Shown here piece by piece: positions 1 through 12,100 of a DNA stretch of 64,000 nucleotides. How positions within the stretch are numbered: position 1 is the first letter of the stretch; every line of letters starts with the position of its first letter. Origin of the DNA: Combretum micranthum. Lineage: Eukaryota; Streptophyta; Magnoliopsida; Myrtales; Combretaceae. Below the pieces are notes generated by a model, which was given only the letters and a program-made list of their open reading frames with translations, did no database searches and was not told the DNA's origin. A program made the position numbers and the translations under genes. The stretch is taken from positions 1 to 64,000 of the forward strand of contig JAMXBD010002796.1 in the NCBI GenBank assembly GCA_024138025.1, in the 5' to 3' direction.

Positions 1-30
1 ATTAAGAAAAAAAACGCTACTGTTCCCATC

Positions 31-58
31 CTACGCCGTCTCTACGCCGGCGGCGTAG
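31..58. repeat. GC-rich palindrome with a repeated word
   Basis: Bases 42-49 (CTACGCCG) pair perfectly with 51-58 (CGGCGTAG) around one central G. The same 8-base word also occurs at 31-38. It stands out against the AT-rich surroundings and resembles the self-complementary words found inside several LTRs further along the window. Confidence 0.6.
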
Positions 59-236
59 ATTCTCCAGGAGGCAGCGTATAATCTGTCAAAAATTGCAAAA
101 ATCCGAACTTTAATATTTGTTCTACAATCAAACTTAATCTTTTACAATTTACTTGTTTTGATCTTAAACTCATCCTATATCATCTCATGATTCATAATTC
201 ATCATTTTTTTTCCATCTTTATTTCTGTATTTTACA

Positions 237-560
237 CTATTTCTAGTTAATGAAAACTAAAGTCAAACCAACTTACACTTAAGTTATTTTGGCCATAAAA
301 AATTGTTAAAATTTCTAATAAACATGTTAGTAGCTTCTAGTTGTGATATCAAATCTCTTGAACTTGCAGATCCATAATGTCACAAAATTTTTATTTTTTA
401 TTAATATTTAGGTATAATTTTGAATAACAAATGACATATCGACTATTTCTAGTTAATGAAAACTGAAGTCAAACCAACTTGCACTTAAGTTATTTTGGCC
501 ATAAAAATTTGATAAAATTTCTAATAAACATTTAAATAGTTTCGATCTGTGGTGATCCCA
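237..560. repeat. Two-copy direct repeat, about 206-bp period
   Basis: The sequence from 237 to about 358 recurs from 443 to about 560. The shared core starts CTATTTCTAGTTAATG and includes AAGTTATTTTGGCCATAAAA. Copies differ at scattered bases and diverge at their right ends. Origin unknown. Confidence 0.75.
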
Positions 561-1227
561 ATTCTTTGATTCATAATATTGGGTAATTTATGAAAAATGG
601 CATTCCAACTCTCTTAAATTGACGGAGAACATAGATCTTAACATAATGAGCTTTTTTGAGATCTTGGGGTCATTAAAGAGTTAGGACAACTGCCCAAGTG
701 CGTTTCTCGACAACCTAATGCCTAGGGAAACGTTCGATGGTGGTCTTAGACTTATTCAAACTGATATTTATGTTGCGACAACATTAGAGTTATATCACTC
801 ATTAGAGGTTTATAGTGCAACATCAACCCTATATCGTGGCTCATGGCTTTTAGGGCTACTGCTGCATCGCATCCCATACTTTTGGGTCTCTTAACACAAA
901 TACAATGTACAAATGTTATTTATTCCATTGTATTTTCATCTTCATATATTTGTGCTTTTTGGAATCTAGATTTTGGTTTGATTCCATTTTTTGTAATTTG
1001 TAATAAATTTTAAATCTATTTAATACAAACGTTCAACTAAATATTAGTAAAAAAAAAGTCAATATTTTAATATTGTAAAGTTGTTACCCAACTATGATCG
1101 AGAAAGAAAAAATAATACGCTAGAATCAATAGATTTTATTGATCATAAGTTAGCTATTAGTTTGTGTAAAAACAAATTATAAAGTATATCTTAGGACATG
1201 ACATTGTAGTTTGACATAGTTGCTAAT

Positions 1228-1626
1228 GTCACGTTTGGTACGTAAGAATTATTCGAAATGGAATGGATTAGAATGAGAGGAATTGAATGGGAGGTGGAAA
1301 GATAAATATATTTCTTTGTTTGGATACATTTTAGAATGGAATGAAATTTGTATGTTATTTGTCAAAAATATCCTTAATAATTAATGTGAATAATAAATAA
1401 GTAAGAGGATAAAAATATAATTTAATGTTAATTATTTATGAGAAATGAATGGAATCGCGATTCTGCTTTCTTAATAGCAGAATAGAATTCTTCCTCAAAG
1501 TTGAAATTATCAATTTACAAGAATCGTGATTCTAAACTCTTAAAAACACAACCAAATGTAATAATAGAAATAGAATCCGAAATTATAACTCCATTTTGGA
1601 TTTATTTTCATGTACCAAACATAACA
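1228..1626. mobile_element. MITE-like element with imperfect terminal inverted repeats
   Basis: The left end (about 1229-1260, containing ACGTTTGGTAC) is the imperfect inverse of the right end (about 1590-1626, containing GTACCAAACATAA). The interior carries GAATGG-type words on one side and their complements on the other and has no coding capacity. Size (about 0.4 kb) and structure suit a non-autonomous DNA transposon. I could not read a convincing target-site duplication, so the superfamily is open. Confidence 0.5.
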
Positions 1627-3350
1627 TAATAGATTTAGGAACGATGTCGCTCTGCAAGATCTCATCTTGCGTATACGTGGAGATTTGGTCTTTCCTTGTT
1701 ATACCAATCCTCGTCGTCTAATAGTTGAGACGTTGAGAAACAGGATTTAATTTTAATTAGACGATGAAGGAAGCGCAGAACGGTTTGGCTTGATTTTAAA
1801 AATCAAACCTTAGTTTATAATTAATTTTTTTCCTCTAAACCAAACCATCAATTAATGTTTTGGTTCAAATTAAATTTTTTTATACCATTAAATAATGGTT
1901 TGATTCAATTCAAATTATAGATTAAATAAAAAAATTAATTAAAAAATTTTCTTCTAATCTTTTATATTGATGCTAATAATTGACATTAGTGGTTTGCACG
2001 GTTCGGGGTGAAACCAGAAACTGGACCGGAACCAAATCGTGCAGGCCAGTTCCCAAAAAAAAAAAAAAAAAATCTGGCCACATATTGCGGTTGAACTCCC
2101 AATAATTTCACCAATTGTAACATATCATATTTTGATAATAACAGATGTTAGTATATATTGAACTTTTCTTACTTAGATCCAAACGATATTAAACATATAT
2201 TTTAACCTATAAATTTATGGAACCCACGTAAATAAAAAAAAAAGAGAAAGAAAAAGGAATGCAAACCATAAATTTAAGAAGTCTATAAAATTTTTTTTTT
2301 TTTTGAAATATATCACTTGAAATGGTGTCAAAGGCTCACGAATGATGAGGAAAAAAATAACTAAAGAATTTGTGGAAGCTAGACAATGTTGCTTCGTGCA
2401 GCGTTCGGAATCGGAATGGCAAAATGAAAAAAAAAAATGCAAAGAAAATTTGGTGCACATTAAAATCATCCGTATATACTTTTGAGATAAAAATTAAAAA
2501 TTGAAATAAAAATTAATTCTTTTTCTCCAGCTATTGAAAAAAAATTAAAAACTAAACTTGTATGTTTGTAATATATGTATCTTACTCGTTTCCTATATAT
2601 ATCCGACTTTGTTTTATTCTTTTAATAATTTTAAATTTATCTTATTAACTATTTATTAGATGTAGTATAATTTTATCGTTAAGTGACTTTTAAAAATTAT
2701 TTAAATTGCACTAAATATTACTAGAAAATTATAATCTTTACCTAATAGGCATCAATAGCAATTGTTTTAACATTTTTGTAACTCTTTAGAATGAATACTC
2801 ATATTTTCTCTTAATTTTTTCATTTCTAATTAAAGTTAGTTGTTGGAGTTAGGAGAGGGGCAAAAAAAAAAAAAAAAATATTGGTTCGCCTGCTCAAGAA
2901 TCGGACCGAAACAGAGATTTTCGATTCTAGTTCGGGTTCAGTTCGGTTTCGAACCGCGCGACGACGTCCAATTGATATGTACTACTAAAAATAGATGTCA
3001 AACTATTTATTTTTTAGAGGGGGTTATTAATAAGTATTGACATAAAAATAATCAGCATCACTCTTCTAGAAATAACATCAAAGTATGTATGTATAATTAT
3101 ATATATAAATTGATGTAATTCTTTAAGGAAAAGAAAAATATTGCGCTAGAAAAAGAAAAGAAAAATTAATAGATTACTTTATAAAGTTTTAATTAGAAAT
3201 AAGAAAAAATTATATCATAAAACCATCGCAACTAGAATCTATAGTCCTATATAAAATCATCTACTCATCACTCACTTATCCACCAACATATATATTCACC
3301 GATTAATGCGACAAGCCATAATCCATTAGTCTTCCTAAAACCATATAGTC

Positions 3351-3545
3351 ATTCATCCACCACCAACAAATCATTCCATTAATAAAATACATTGAACAAC
3401 TCTTACATAATAAAAGTCATAACTAAGTAAATATAGTATACACTTCACCAAATTATCCCATTATTCATCCACCACCAAGTCATTCCATTAACAAAATACA
3501 TTGAACAAATATTACTTGATAAAAATCATAATAAGTAAGCAAATC
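3351..3545. repeat. Two-copy tandem repeat, about 112-bp period
   Basis: ATTCATCCACCACCAA at 3351 recurs at 3463. Both copies continue through CATTCCATTAA, AAAATACATTGAACAA and a TAAAA(A/G)TCATAA block. The second copy has a few-base deletion. No coding potential. Confidence 0.75.
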
Positions 3546-4689
3546 TATACTATACGAAACAAAATAAAGATATATCTTGAAGCAAAGAAAAATATTTTAA
3601 AATGAATAATTTAATACTAACTCATATTCATTAAATAATAAATATCATAGTGAATTCATAAGAAAATAAGTAACCTTTAATTAGTCATCATGAGAGAATT
3701 TGTAGTTATAAGTAAGATATCATTATTTATTTATTTTTAAAAGTTTTGATTTGGTTTTACCGATTGATTCGATTTACCCTATGAAATAAAACATAAAAAT
3801 TATGGATTCATTTGGATTGCGATTTTTCTAAACCAAATTGCTTTTAAAAAATCATATTTTTTTGTTTATTTTGATCCAATATACAAATTGATAATCCAGT
3901 TTGGTCGGTTTTTTTCCAACCCGACTTGCCGCTGAGCAGCATAGCATAAAATAGTGCAGAGAGTCATGACTCTGTTGATGTAATCTTTTATGCATTCATG
4001 AATTTGACTGCAGCTTATGTCAACTACTTTACCTTAAACACAATGATACAAAAAGCGTAAAGTAGTGTTATTAATCTCGACATTATGTATTTTCAAACAA
4101 CAATTACCATTTAAAATAATGGTGCAAACACGATTTTATGCATCTTGTAAACTTGACATCCTAATAAATTGTCATGGTTTAGATTTATTTGGATTGTCAA
4201 ATTTTTATTTGTATTTATTTCTGATCTATATCTATATTTTATATGTATCTTATATGTATCTTATTTGTTGGATTTATCTATGACTTAAAATACTTGGTTT
4301 TTTTTTTATCTATATCTATTTTTGATAAAAAGAAGATACCAAAATAATAATAATAAAAAAAAAAAAACATATGAAACCAGCAGACTTTAGGTAGCATACT
4401 GCTGAAAAGACAGTACCATACCAACATTTTATAGCTACAATCTTGTCTATGGTATATATGTGTACACATCATGTCAAGTTGGGAGGCCCCTAGCGAAAGA
4501 GTTGGATGAAGTTATGTATGAATGAAATGAAATACAAGAGATTGAACGGGAGTGTAATCAGAAGAATATTTGTAATATATAAATAAATAATTTATAATGA
4601 AGGGTAAAAGTGTTATTTGTAGATTAGTAAGAGGGTTTTATGATCTACCATAATATGAATAATAATTTGTTGACATATGATAGATACAT

Positions 4690-6493
4690 TTGATCAAGTG
4701 GGAATCATTTAAGAAATACATGAAAAGATAGCCTAAAGTCGACCCTAGGCCGCTGGCCTAGGAATTTATCTCGCCGGCCTTAGACTTGTACACCGCTAGC
4801 TTTGGTGGTAGCCTTCATGGCTTTAGATTCGTCTTTAAATTTTAAGCCGCTAGTGTAAATTATAAGCCCCCGGCCTTTGTGCCAGCCTTCATACATGGAA
4901 TTTGTAAAGATTTCCAAGTTTTTTATATAAACCTAGCCATACTCCTTCTTCACCAAAACCTTTCCTCAACTATAGAAAACCCCTGTAATATGTGATTTTT
5001 CTTCAGAGAGGATCCAAGAACTAGCTAAGATTGATCCTTTTCAATTCTTTAGCGATCTAAAAGAATGATCCCTTCCTAAAGTTTTCTTATTAGTTTCGAA
5101 GGAATTCAATCTTGGATGAGTTTTGGAGAAAACCTTAAGTTTCTTGTTAGAGATTTCATGTTCTGCAATAAAGGAGGAAGACGAATCAAGAAATAGGTAA
5201 GTTGATCCTTTTTAATCTTTTTAGTCAGTTAAAAGTATGATCCTTTCTGAATTTCTTTTGAGTTTAGGGTTTAGATAATAGTAGGAGTATGATTATTTTG
5301 TGAAAATAGGTTTTGAGATAGTTTTGCTTATGTGATAAGGTGTTTTGGTGAAATTAGGTCTTTTGTTTCAAGAGCTGTTACAGGTACGACCTTACATTAC
5401 TTGTTATTTGTCATTGTAGTCTTAGTAATTGTAAACTGACATAATACTATCTGACTTTAATTGATTTTGCTGCTTGTCTTTGATTGGGTTTAGTAGATCG
5501 AGAGTACTATTGCTACTAGGACGATACCCTAATGACCTGTTTGTGTCATTGCCCCAAGTGGAGTCATGCATAGAGATGATTTCGATAATCTAGCAGTAGT
5601 ACGAGTACGGTACCCAAGGTGTGTGGGGAGTATAGAACACTAATATATATGTATCAAAGTATTTTTTATATAAACTTGCTTTCATTGAGTTATGAGTTAC
5701 TTCAGGTTTAGGACTAGTTGTAAATAGTTCTAAATTATGCTAATTGCTTCCTAATTAAAGATAATAACCTATGGGTGTTGCATATGTTATTAGGTTGCAT
5801 GTGAAATTTATGTGATACTTGTTCATGCGCATTTGTTTGTGGTATGGCGTACTCGGTCTTTGTGCTCATTCTTTTTTTTTTTTTTTAAGAACAGGTGATG
5901 ATCCCGTAGTATTCGATCTATCTAGGTATGATGTTTATGTGGACTATGGAGATGATGATAATAAAGCCAACTTTCCTACTGATTTATAGATATTTTGGAT
6001 TGGAGGAAATTAGAATTGAAGATTGTATTATTATTTTAAATGGTTTATGATTCTAAAATATATTATGAGACTTTTCTTATGCTATTTTAAGTTTAATCTA
6101 GGTTAGGTTTTGATTTATGCCAATTAAGTTGTTCAGAAGTTTTGTTATTACGAGATATTTTTAAATAGGTACCCTTATATGTAAGAGATTGATGTTATAT
6201 GGTTTATCAAGAATTCCAGATGTGTTGAAAGATTAAGTTTCTTTGAATTTTTAAAATTTTCCAAAGGAATAAAAAAAACTTAATTTTGACTCTATTTGCC
6301 TTTCTTTTACAAATGTTAGATTATGGATTAAGAATTATTTATTGGAAAAAAACTTTTTTCTTTATTTTTATTATATTAACTATGTATTCTGATTTTTTTC
6401 ACAACTAGCATAAACAAATATATAATTTTTCAAAACTATTTTATATAGATTTTGGAAACTTAGTTTTCAATGTTTACATTCTATGTTCTGGTT
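4690..6493 (+). mobile_element. Possible degraded LTR, ends uncertain
   Basis: Several LTR-like signs occur in order: a palindrome at 4744-4762, a TATA-like TATATAA at about 4924 followed by a C/A-rich leader, then a long non-coding tract. The right end (about 6470-6493) resembles the right end of LTR L1 at 33750-33765. Both are followed by the same 210-bp sequence. The left boundary is not defined and no TSD was found. This could instead be unrelated intergenic DNA. Confidence 0.35.
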
Positions 6494-6703
6494 CCACATA
6501 CCTCCAACTATTTACTTATAATTGAAAATTTGATGCCCTTAAATCAATGAGGAAACTAAATTATTATATAAAACTATTGAAACTCCTCCATTACATTGTT
6601 CAAGAAAGTTGGACAAAATAAGGTACCTAGATGATTCAAATACATTCAAAACAACACACATAACCAAACCCCTACTTTAAGAATAAAAACAATGAACTCT
6701 TAA
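6494..6703 (+). repeat. 210-bp repeat, copy 1
   Basis: This block matches 33766-33975 at the same length. Shared landmarks include CTATTGAAACTC, CCATTACATTGTTCAAGAAA, AACAACACACATAACCAAA and AATGAACTCTTAA. The match starts just after an LTR-like right end in both places. Here it stops exactly where a minus-strand LTR fragment begins (6704), whereas copy 2 runs on into unrelated sequence. Confidence 0.75.
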
Positions 6704-7480
6704 TGTAAGGACCCGACTTACCCTACATATAAAATTTAGGCAAGTCAAATCTCTTGGCCATGGATAATACCTTAAGTATTACACGCACAAGCTTCCTTGA
6801 ATGATATATTTATTTTGAACATTGCTAACAAATTTCAAACTCTGAAATTATATAATTATATTCTGAAAACGATTGGATTTAATGATTGAAAACCAACTTT
6901 ATAAAACATTTCTAGCTTCCACTCATGCAAGAGTGGATTAACTTTCACAAATAAAATAATACCATCAAGTATCTCTTATGCCTTTCATGGTGGTAAACAA
7001 AACTATAAAAACTTAAATTATAAAACTTGAGCCCCACCAGGCCCTCAAAAGAATATTACAGATCTCAAAATATAAATCCAATTCTTAAACAAATAGTTAA
7101 AAAAAAAAATAGCTAATGATTCTAATCCACTCCCTTCATCAACTAAAGATCCTCCAAAGGTGCCCCAAACCCGTGCCAAGTAATATCGTCATCCTCAATA
7201 CAACACCTAGAAAAATGTCAACAATAACAATAATGAGCCAAAGCTTAGTAAATAATAACATAAGCATACACAAGATGTCACACATGCTTAATCTAAATGC
7301 AATGCATCAGATAACAAGTTATTGTCTTTTCTTTAAGGTAAACAAATCAACACTGGAGCACTCACACTTCGGAATAATCCTGGGAACCTAAGGGTTTTAA
7401 GTAATAGCAGTTGCTTAGGGGGCTCATATAGGTAACCTGAATACCTATTTCTCTTATACTTAATTAGAAAGGAAAATGGC
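6704..7480 (-). mobile_element. Family-G LTR fragment (3' part, reverse orientation)
   Basis: Starting with TGTAAGG at 6704, this is the reverse complement of the terminal part of a family-G LTR. From about 6786 it runs parallel to 26548-27260 with clear similarity, for example TTCTAGCTTCCACTCAT, AGAGTGGAT, CAGGCCCTCAAAAGAATATTAC and the CTTAGGGGG/CTCAGGGGG block. Similarity stops near 7480. The rest of this LTR is missing, so the fragment was truncated by a rearrangement or by the sequence joined at about 7480-7690. Confidence 0.65.
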
Positions 7481-7689
7481 AAGAAGCATCCTACATGAAT
7501 GATAAGGAAGTGAAAACAATGTAACCAAATATGAATATTTGACAAATAATTGAAATGAAATATAATAACAAAATTTGATATAATGTCAAGTATGCAGCAG
7601 AAGCATTATAAAAGAACAAATTCTTAAAATGATTAAAAGCTTTTGAGTAATAAAGCTTAAAGATGTTGTAAAATTTCTTCTATTAACAA

Positions 7690-7736
7690 ATATTTAAGTG
7701 ACTTTCGAAGACAAAATTCTTATAAGAGAGGAAGAA
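7690..7736 (+). other. Retrotransposon 3' internal end with polypurine tract remnant
   Basis: Bases 7724-7736 are thirteen consecutive purines directly in front of the TGAAATATCCC start of an LTR. The preceding bases (GAAGACAAAATTCTTATAAG) resemble the tail of gag-pol plus leader seen before the 3' LTRs of elements A (23040-23075) and C (63390-63421). This marks 7737 as the start of a former 3' LTR. The internal region that should lie upstream is gone, and 7480-7690 is unrecognisable. Confidence 0.6.
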
Positions 7737-8897
7737 TGAAATATCCCAAACCTTCACCTAAGTTAGAAATGGAGTTTAGATTGATTAAATGAATCAAGTG
7801 AATGATATGATGTAATTAGGTAAGTTGACATGATTAGATTAGTAATTAGTTAAATTAAAATTTGATATTTGAATTCCTAACCTCAAAACATGTTGTTTAA
7901 ATGTTTAGTGGATTGTTAAACCCCCAAGCTTTAGTCTAAAAGTTCGTATCCTTAATCCCTATAAATTTTGAGGTCAATTGCTTACCATAAAAATATCAAG
8001 TCCTAAGCTAAGCTCAAATTAAATATCAATTTGATTTAAATTGTGTTCTTAAATTAAGTTCTTATTTTAAGTTCTTAATTTCTAACCTATTGATTCTAAA
8101 ATTATTTTCTAAACACTTTTTAGAACTAAAGATATTGATATGAAATTTCTAAACACCTATATCCTAAAATATCTTTAATATTATCCTTTTACCTTTCTTT
8201 TTCTTGTTCTTTTCCCTGCCTATCCTTTCTCTTTTCATTTTTGTTTTCTCTCTCTTTCTATTCTTCATCTTTTTCTTTTCCTTTTCTTTAACTCAATTCC
8301 CCTAATCTCAAATTCAGGAAGGCTAGATGAGGAATCAAAGTTAGAAAAGAAGATAGGAAGTGGAAATTTAAATTAAAAGTAGCTTTAACAATAAGAAAAG
8401 AAGATCAAGTGGCATATATTTGGTAAAAGCAATGTATAATTGTTTTATTTGTCTTTTGATTGTTGTTTCTGAATATATATGATAGATTTATGTTAGTTAC
8501 ATGTAGAAATTTTGATGAAGTTGGTGTATTATGGATATATGAACATGTATGTTTTCTAGGTTAGTATATATATGCATAGGTTAAAGGATTCACAACATGA
8601 TTTGAAGTTAAATTAAGTAAAACATGAATATAGATGTTAGAGATGATGGTTCTAGGCTTATTAGTGGATTATGAGATGTTAGATATTGAAAAATGATGTA
8701 AAAAAAGTAGGAAATATGTTGTGTTTTTGAGATACGAAAATAAAGCAAAGAGCACTGGATGAACACAAGGAGAGATGAGTGGTCGTGCTCTTCGCTTTTC
8801 ATTGAAAACTTTTAAAAAATACTCATCCGAGAAGAAAGATGACTGGAACACGACTAATTGTATCCAACCGTGCTTCTCTTTTATTCGTAATATGCAT
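7737..8897 (+). mobile_element. Family-G LTR L1, first part
   Basis: The LTR begins TGAAATATCCCAAACC right after a polypurine tract. Its first 150 bases match, in opposite orientation, the end of LTR R at 33180-33326, and its 8430-8640 part matches the reverse of 32400-32640. It is interrupted at 8897 by a minus-strand solo LTR (TSD TGCAT). It resumes at 16221, is lost after about 16620, and its right end reappears at 33327-33765. The missing middle implies deletion during later rearrangement. Confidence 0.7.
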
Positions 8898-9116
8898 TGT
8901 CACGCCCTGATTTAGGTTCAAGGTGTCCAACCACCACATATAATACTTATGCATTATATGTTAAGGCTAATCTAATTTATAGTTTATCATGATCGTTGCT
9001 AAACGAATTTTAAATTTTGAAATCGTTGAATTAGCTTGTGGAAACAACTGGAAATTTGCAATGGAGAATAAATTTCTCAAAACATTTTTCCAAATAGGCT
9101 ACTCTAGAGAATAGAC

Positions 9117-9151
<35 letters not shown>

Positions 9152-12100
9152 GTACCATACTACCAGGTATTTCAAAATAAAGCATTTCAAATATCTCAAA
9201 ATTAAACCATGGGCTCATCGATGGGCCCTCATTGAAACATAAGTTTGAAAAGATGGTTAATAACTTCCATTAACAACATAAGCAGTTCAACCTTCCTAGT
9301 CGCTCCACTCATTAATAAGCTCCTTTAGAGTCATTCCATACCCGATAATCGCAAGCATCCCTATAATCGCTTGAAAAAGAAAGGAATAAGCCGAAACCCA
9401 ATACAATTGCAATACAAGCACACACGAGATCGGCATACACACTTATTCTAAATACAATACAATAATCAATAGTTTATATCTTTAAATTAAAGCGTAGCAA
9501 ATAACAGTGCATCACTCATACTCTGGCAACACACTGGGAACCTTGGGTCTTGAATAGCAACAACTGCTTAGGGGATTGATATAGACAGCTCGAATACCTA
9601 TATCTCCTACCTCTAAAAGTAACAACATCATCTAAGGGTCACAACCATTACACATCTCTACCTTTCACAGTCCCTAATACAATGTAGCTTAATCGGCACC
9701 CATAGTCGTGAACAATACCATACTACTTCTCTCCTATCCAGGTAGATGTTATCCTGCTATCGGTTCCCCCATTAGCAACTTGTCGAGCCACCTATGATAG
9801 CCTATGCACTTAACTATTGTGCTGACACCACCTAGCAAGGCTGCTACCCCTTGCACCAAGTCTTAAAAACGGCCATGTACAAGCAACAAGCAATTATTAA
9901 AGCCTTCTTCAAGTATTAGTTCATTTAGAATGCCTATCCTAACACGCAACATACAAATCACTGCATACCTAATACAAAATATGTATTCTAAATAGATAGA
10001 TAACAGACCAGAAGTTAAAGCAGGGGATAGTCTCCTAATAGATATCTGCTCAAAAGATTGATTCATATAAGTATTTAAATCAATTATTGATTTATATTAA
10101 ACTTACATAAAATAATCATGTTTCTCATGAATATTCATTTGAAACAGCATATTCACCTTATTATTCATAGTCTATCTTACGTCAATTATAAATTAATATG
10201 GTCTTATAGGAGTTCACTAGTTTAAGTAATAGTTAAGTGTAAATTGTTGGTTTCTAAGTCTACATTAACTTTTTTGACCAAGTTGGATAGAATTAATTAA
10301 TCAAGTCTGCTAAACTTGTAATTAGGTCATTAAATAGTGTTTAAATAACATATTCTATGTTAAATCTAATAAACTTTTATTAAGTATAATAACTCATTTA
10401 AATTTTAATTATTTTATTTATATCATTTATAAGCTATTTTTACATCTAAATATGTTAAGGAATTAAAAATAGTTTCCTACTATATTTATATTATGTTAAA
10501 ATGCCATATTTATTCCTATTTTATTAAATAAATTCCTAAAATCAAATAATTAGTTATTTATCTTAAAATTCATATTTTAATATGTGAATACATTATTTAC
10601 ATTTATTTCATATTTATTTGATTAGAATTAATTTGTCTTAAATTCCAATTTTTCATTTCCTATAGGAAGCTAGTGTGTACCTTAATTTTAATAAATCGGT
10701 TCACTATCTTAAACACAGGTTTTTAAGCTAAAATTTTTATATAAACTTCCTAACACATTTTTTACATGTTCATGAATTAATTTTGCCTAAACTAATTAGT
10801 TAATTAGGGTTTTAATTTCAATTACATCTAATCTAGTCGGAAACAGGGGACAGCATTGATGATCGATTGGTTCAATCAAAATTAAAGGTGATCCTGACTA
10901 GTTCTTGGACGGTTCTTTACACCATATTAAAGTATAACACTACTACTATCGGTCGAAACACTTTTTTCCATTTTGTAATTTAATTTTTAAAAATAGTAAA
11001 TGTTTTTAAAAAATCACTAAAATTTCTAATTTATATAAACATGTTAAAATATAATTTTTTAAAAATTTCATCCAAAAATAAATTCATTTAATATTTTATT
11101 TAAATTTGATAACCCAAGTTGTCCATATTACCTATACAAGCATATAAATTGATTTTCCATCATATTTAAATCATCTATAATATGTTTATTCTATATTGTT
11201 TCATCTAGTTCATACTTAGAATTATATTTTACAAATTAAATCACAATCATAGTTCGGATCATAATCATCAACACATTTTATTCAATTCCAGCATATATAT
11301 CAAAACGCACATGCATATACTTTAAGATTTTTTGTTTGATAATTTTATTTGAATAAATGTAAGCCTCGGTTTTCTTTGTAAACCAAGCTTGACTTCGGGA
11401 ACCAAATCGGAAACCAAAACCCTAAACGGAAACAGCTAGGGTTAGAAAGAAATCTAGAAATCCTAAGTTCGGCTTCATCGAGAGTAAAACCGTAGAACTT
11501 TTGAGAGCTAAATAATATAGATTGTAGTTCTAAAGAATATATCGGAACATAAAAAGATTAGTTTTTAAAAAATTATTTCGAACCAGACCAGGATCCATTC
11601 CAGAAAACCAACCCCGGGACTCGAAATTAGAAAAATATTCCGGAATACTCATTGAGACTAGAATTTAATAAGGAATTCAAAAATATATTTATTATAATTT
11701 TTCGATTTATAAAAATTATAGTTATTGCCTTTTTATCGTATTTTCTTTACTAATTGATAATTTAATTGTCTAATTTACTATTAATTATTATTCACAAATG
11801 TAAGCCTATACCCTACTCACACTCACAAACCATACCATTACTCTTACATCCTTACACTTCACTCATTACCATTTCTTTTCCCATGCAAATTATCACATTT
11901 TATTATACAAAACTAAATTTGAAAGTTACAAACTCGCTCTCTCTCCTTCCCCCTTATGGCCGACGCATCCCCTCCCATTTCCCTCTCAATTTGTGTTATT
12001 TTTCTTCTTTTACTTAATCATACAAAACCCTAATAACCCTCACTATATATATATATATATATATATATTCTTTTATGCCTTCATTCTCTTTCTTCATTTT

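Larger units (their letters stand above)
1..4515. other. Gene-free AT-rich DNA with degraded repeats
   Basis: No open reading frame here resembles a known protein; those present are short and AT-driven. The stretch holds two small direct repeats, a MITE-like element and two GC-richer patches (about 2000-2060 and 2880-2975) with alternating GGTTCGG and CCGGAACC-type words next to poly-A runs. The first 150 bases have a GC-rich palindrome followed by a segment that loosely resembles the middle of the element C LTR (about 52240), so the window may open inside a degraded LTR. Apart from these I see nothing that can be named. Confidence 0.5.

Noticed and set aside
11766..12017. 83-codon ORF in the solo LTR
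   Set aside because: It falls in the leader part of an LTR, has low-complexity composition and is not open in the aligned LTR at 23500-23760.
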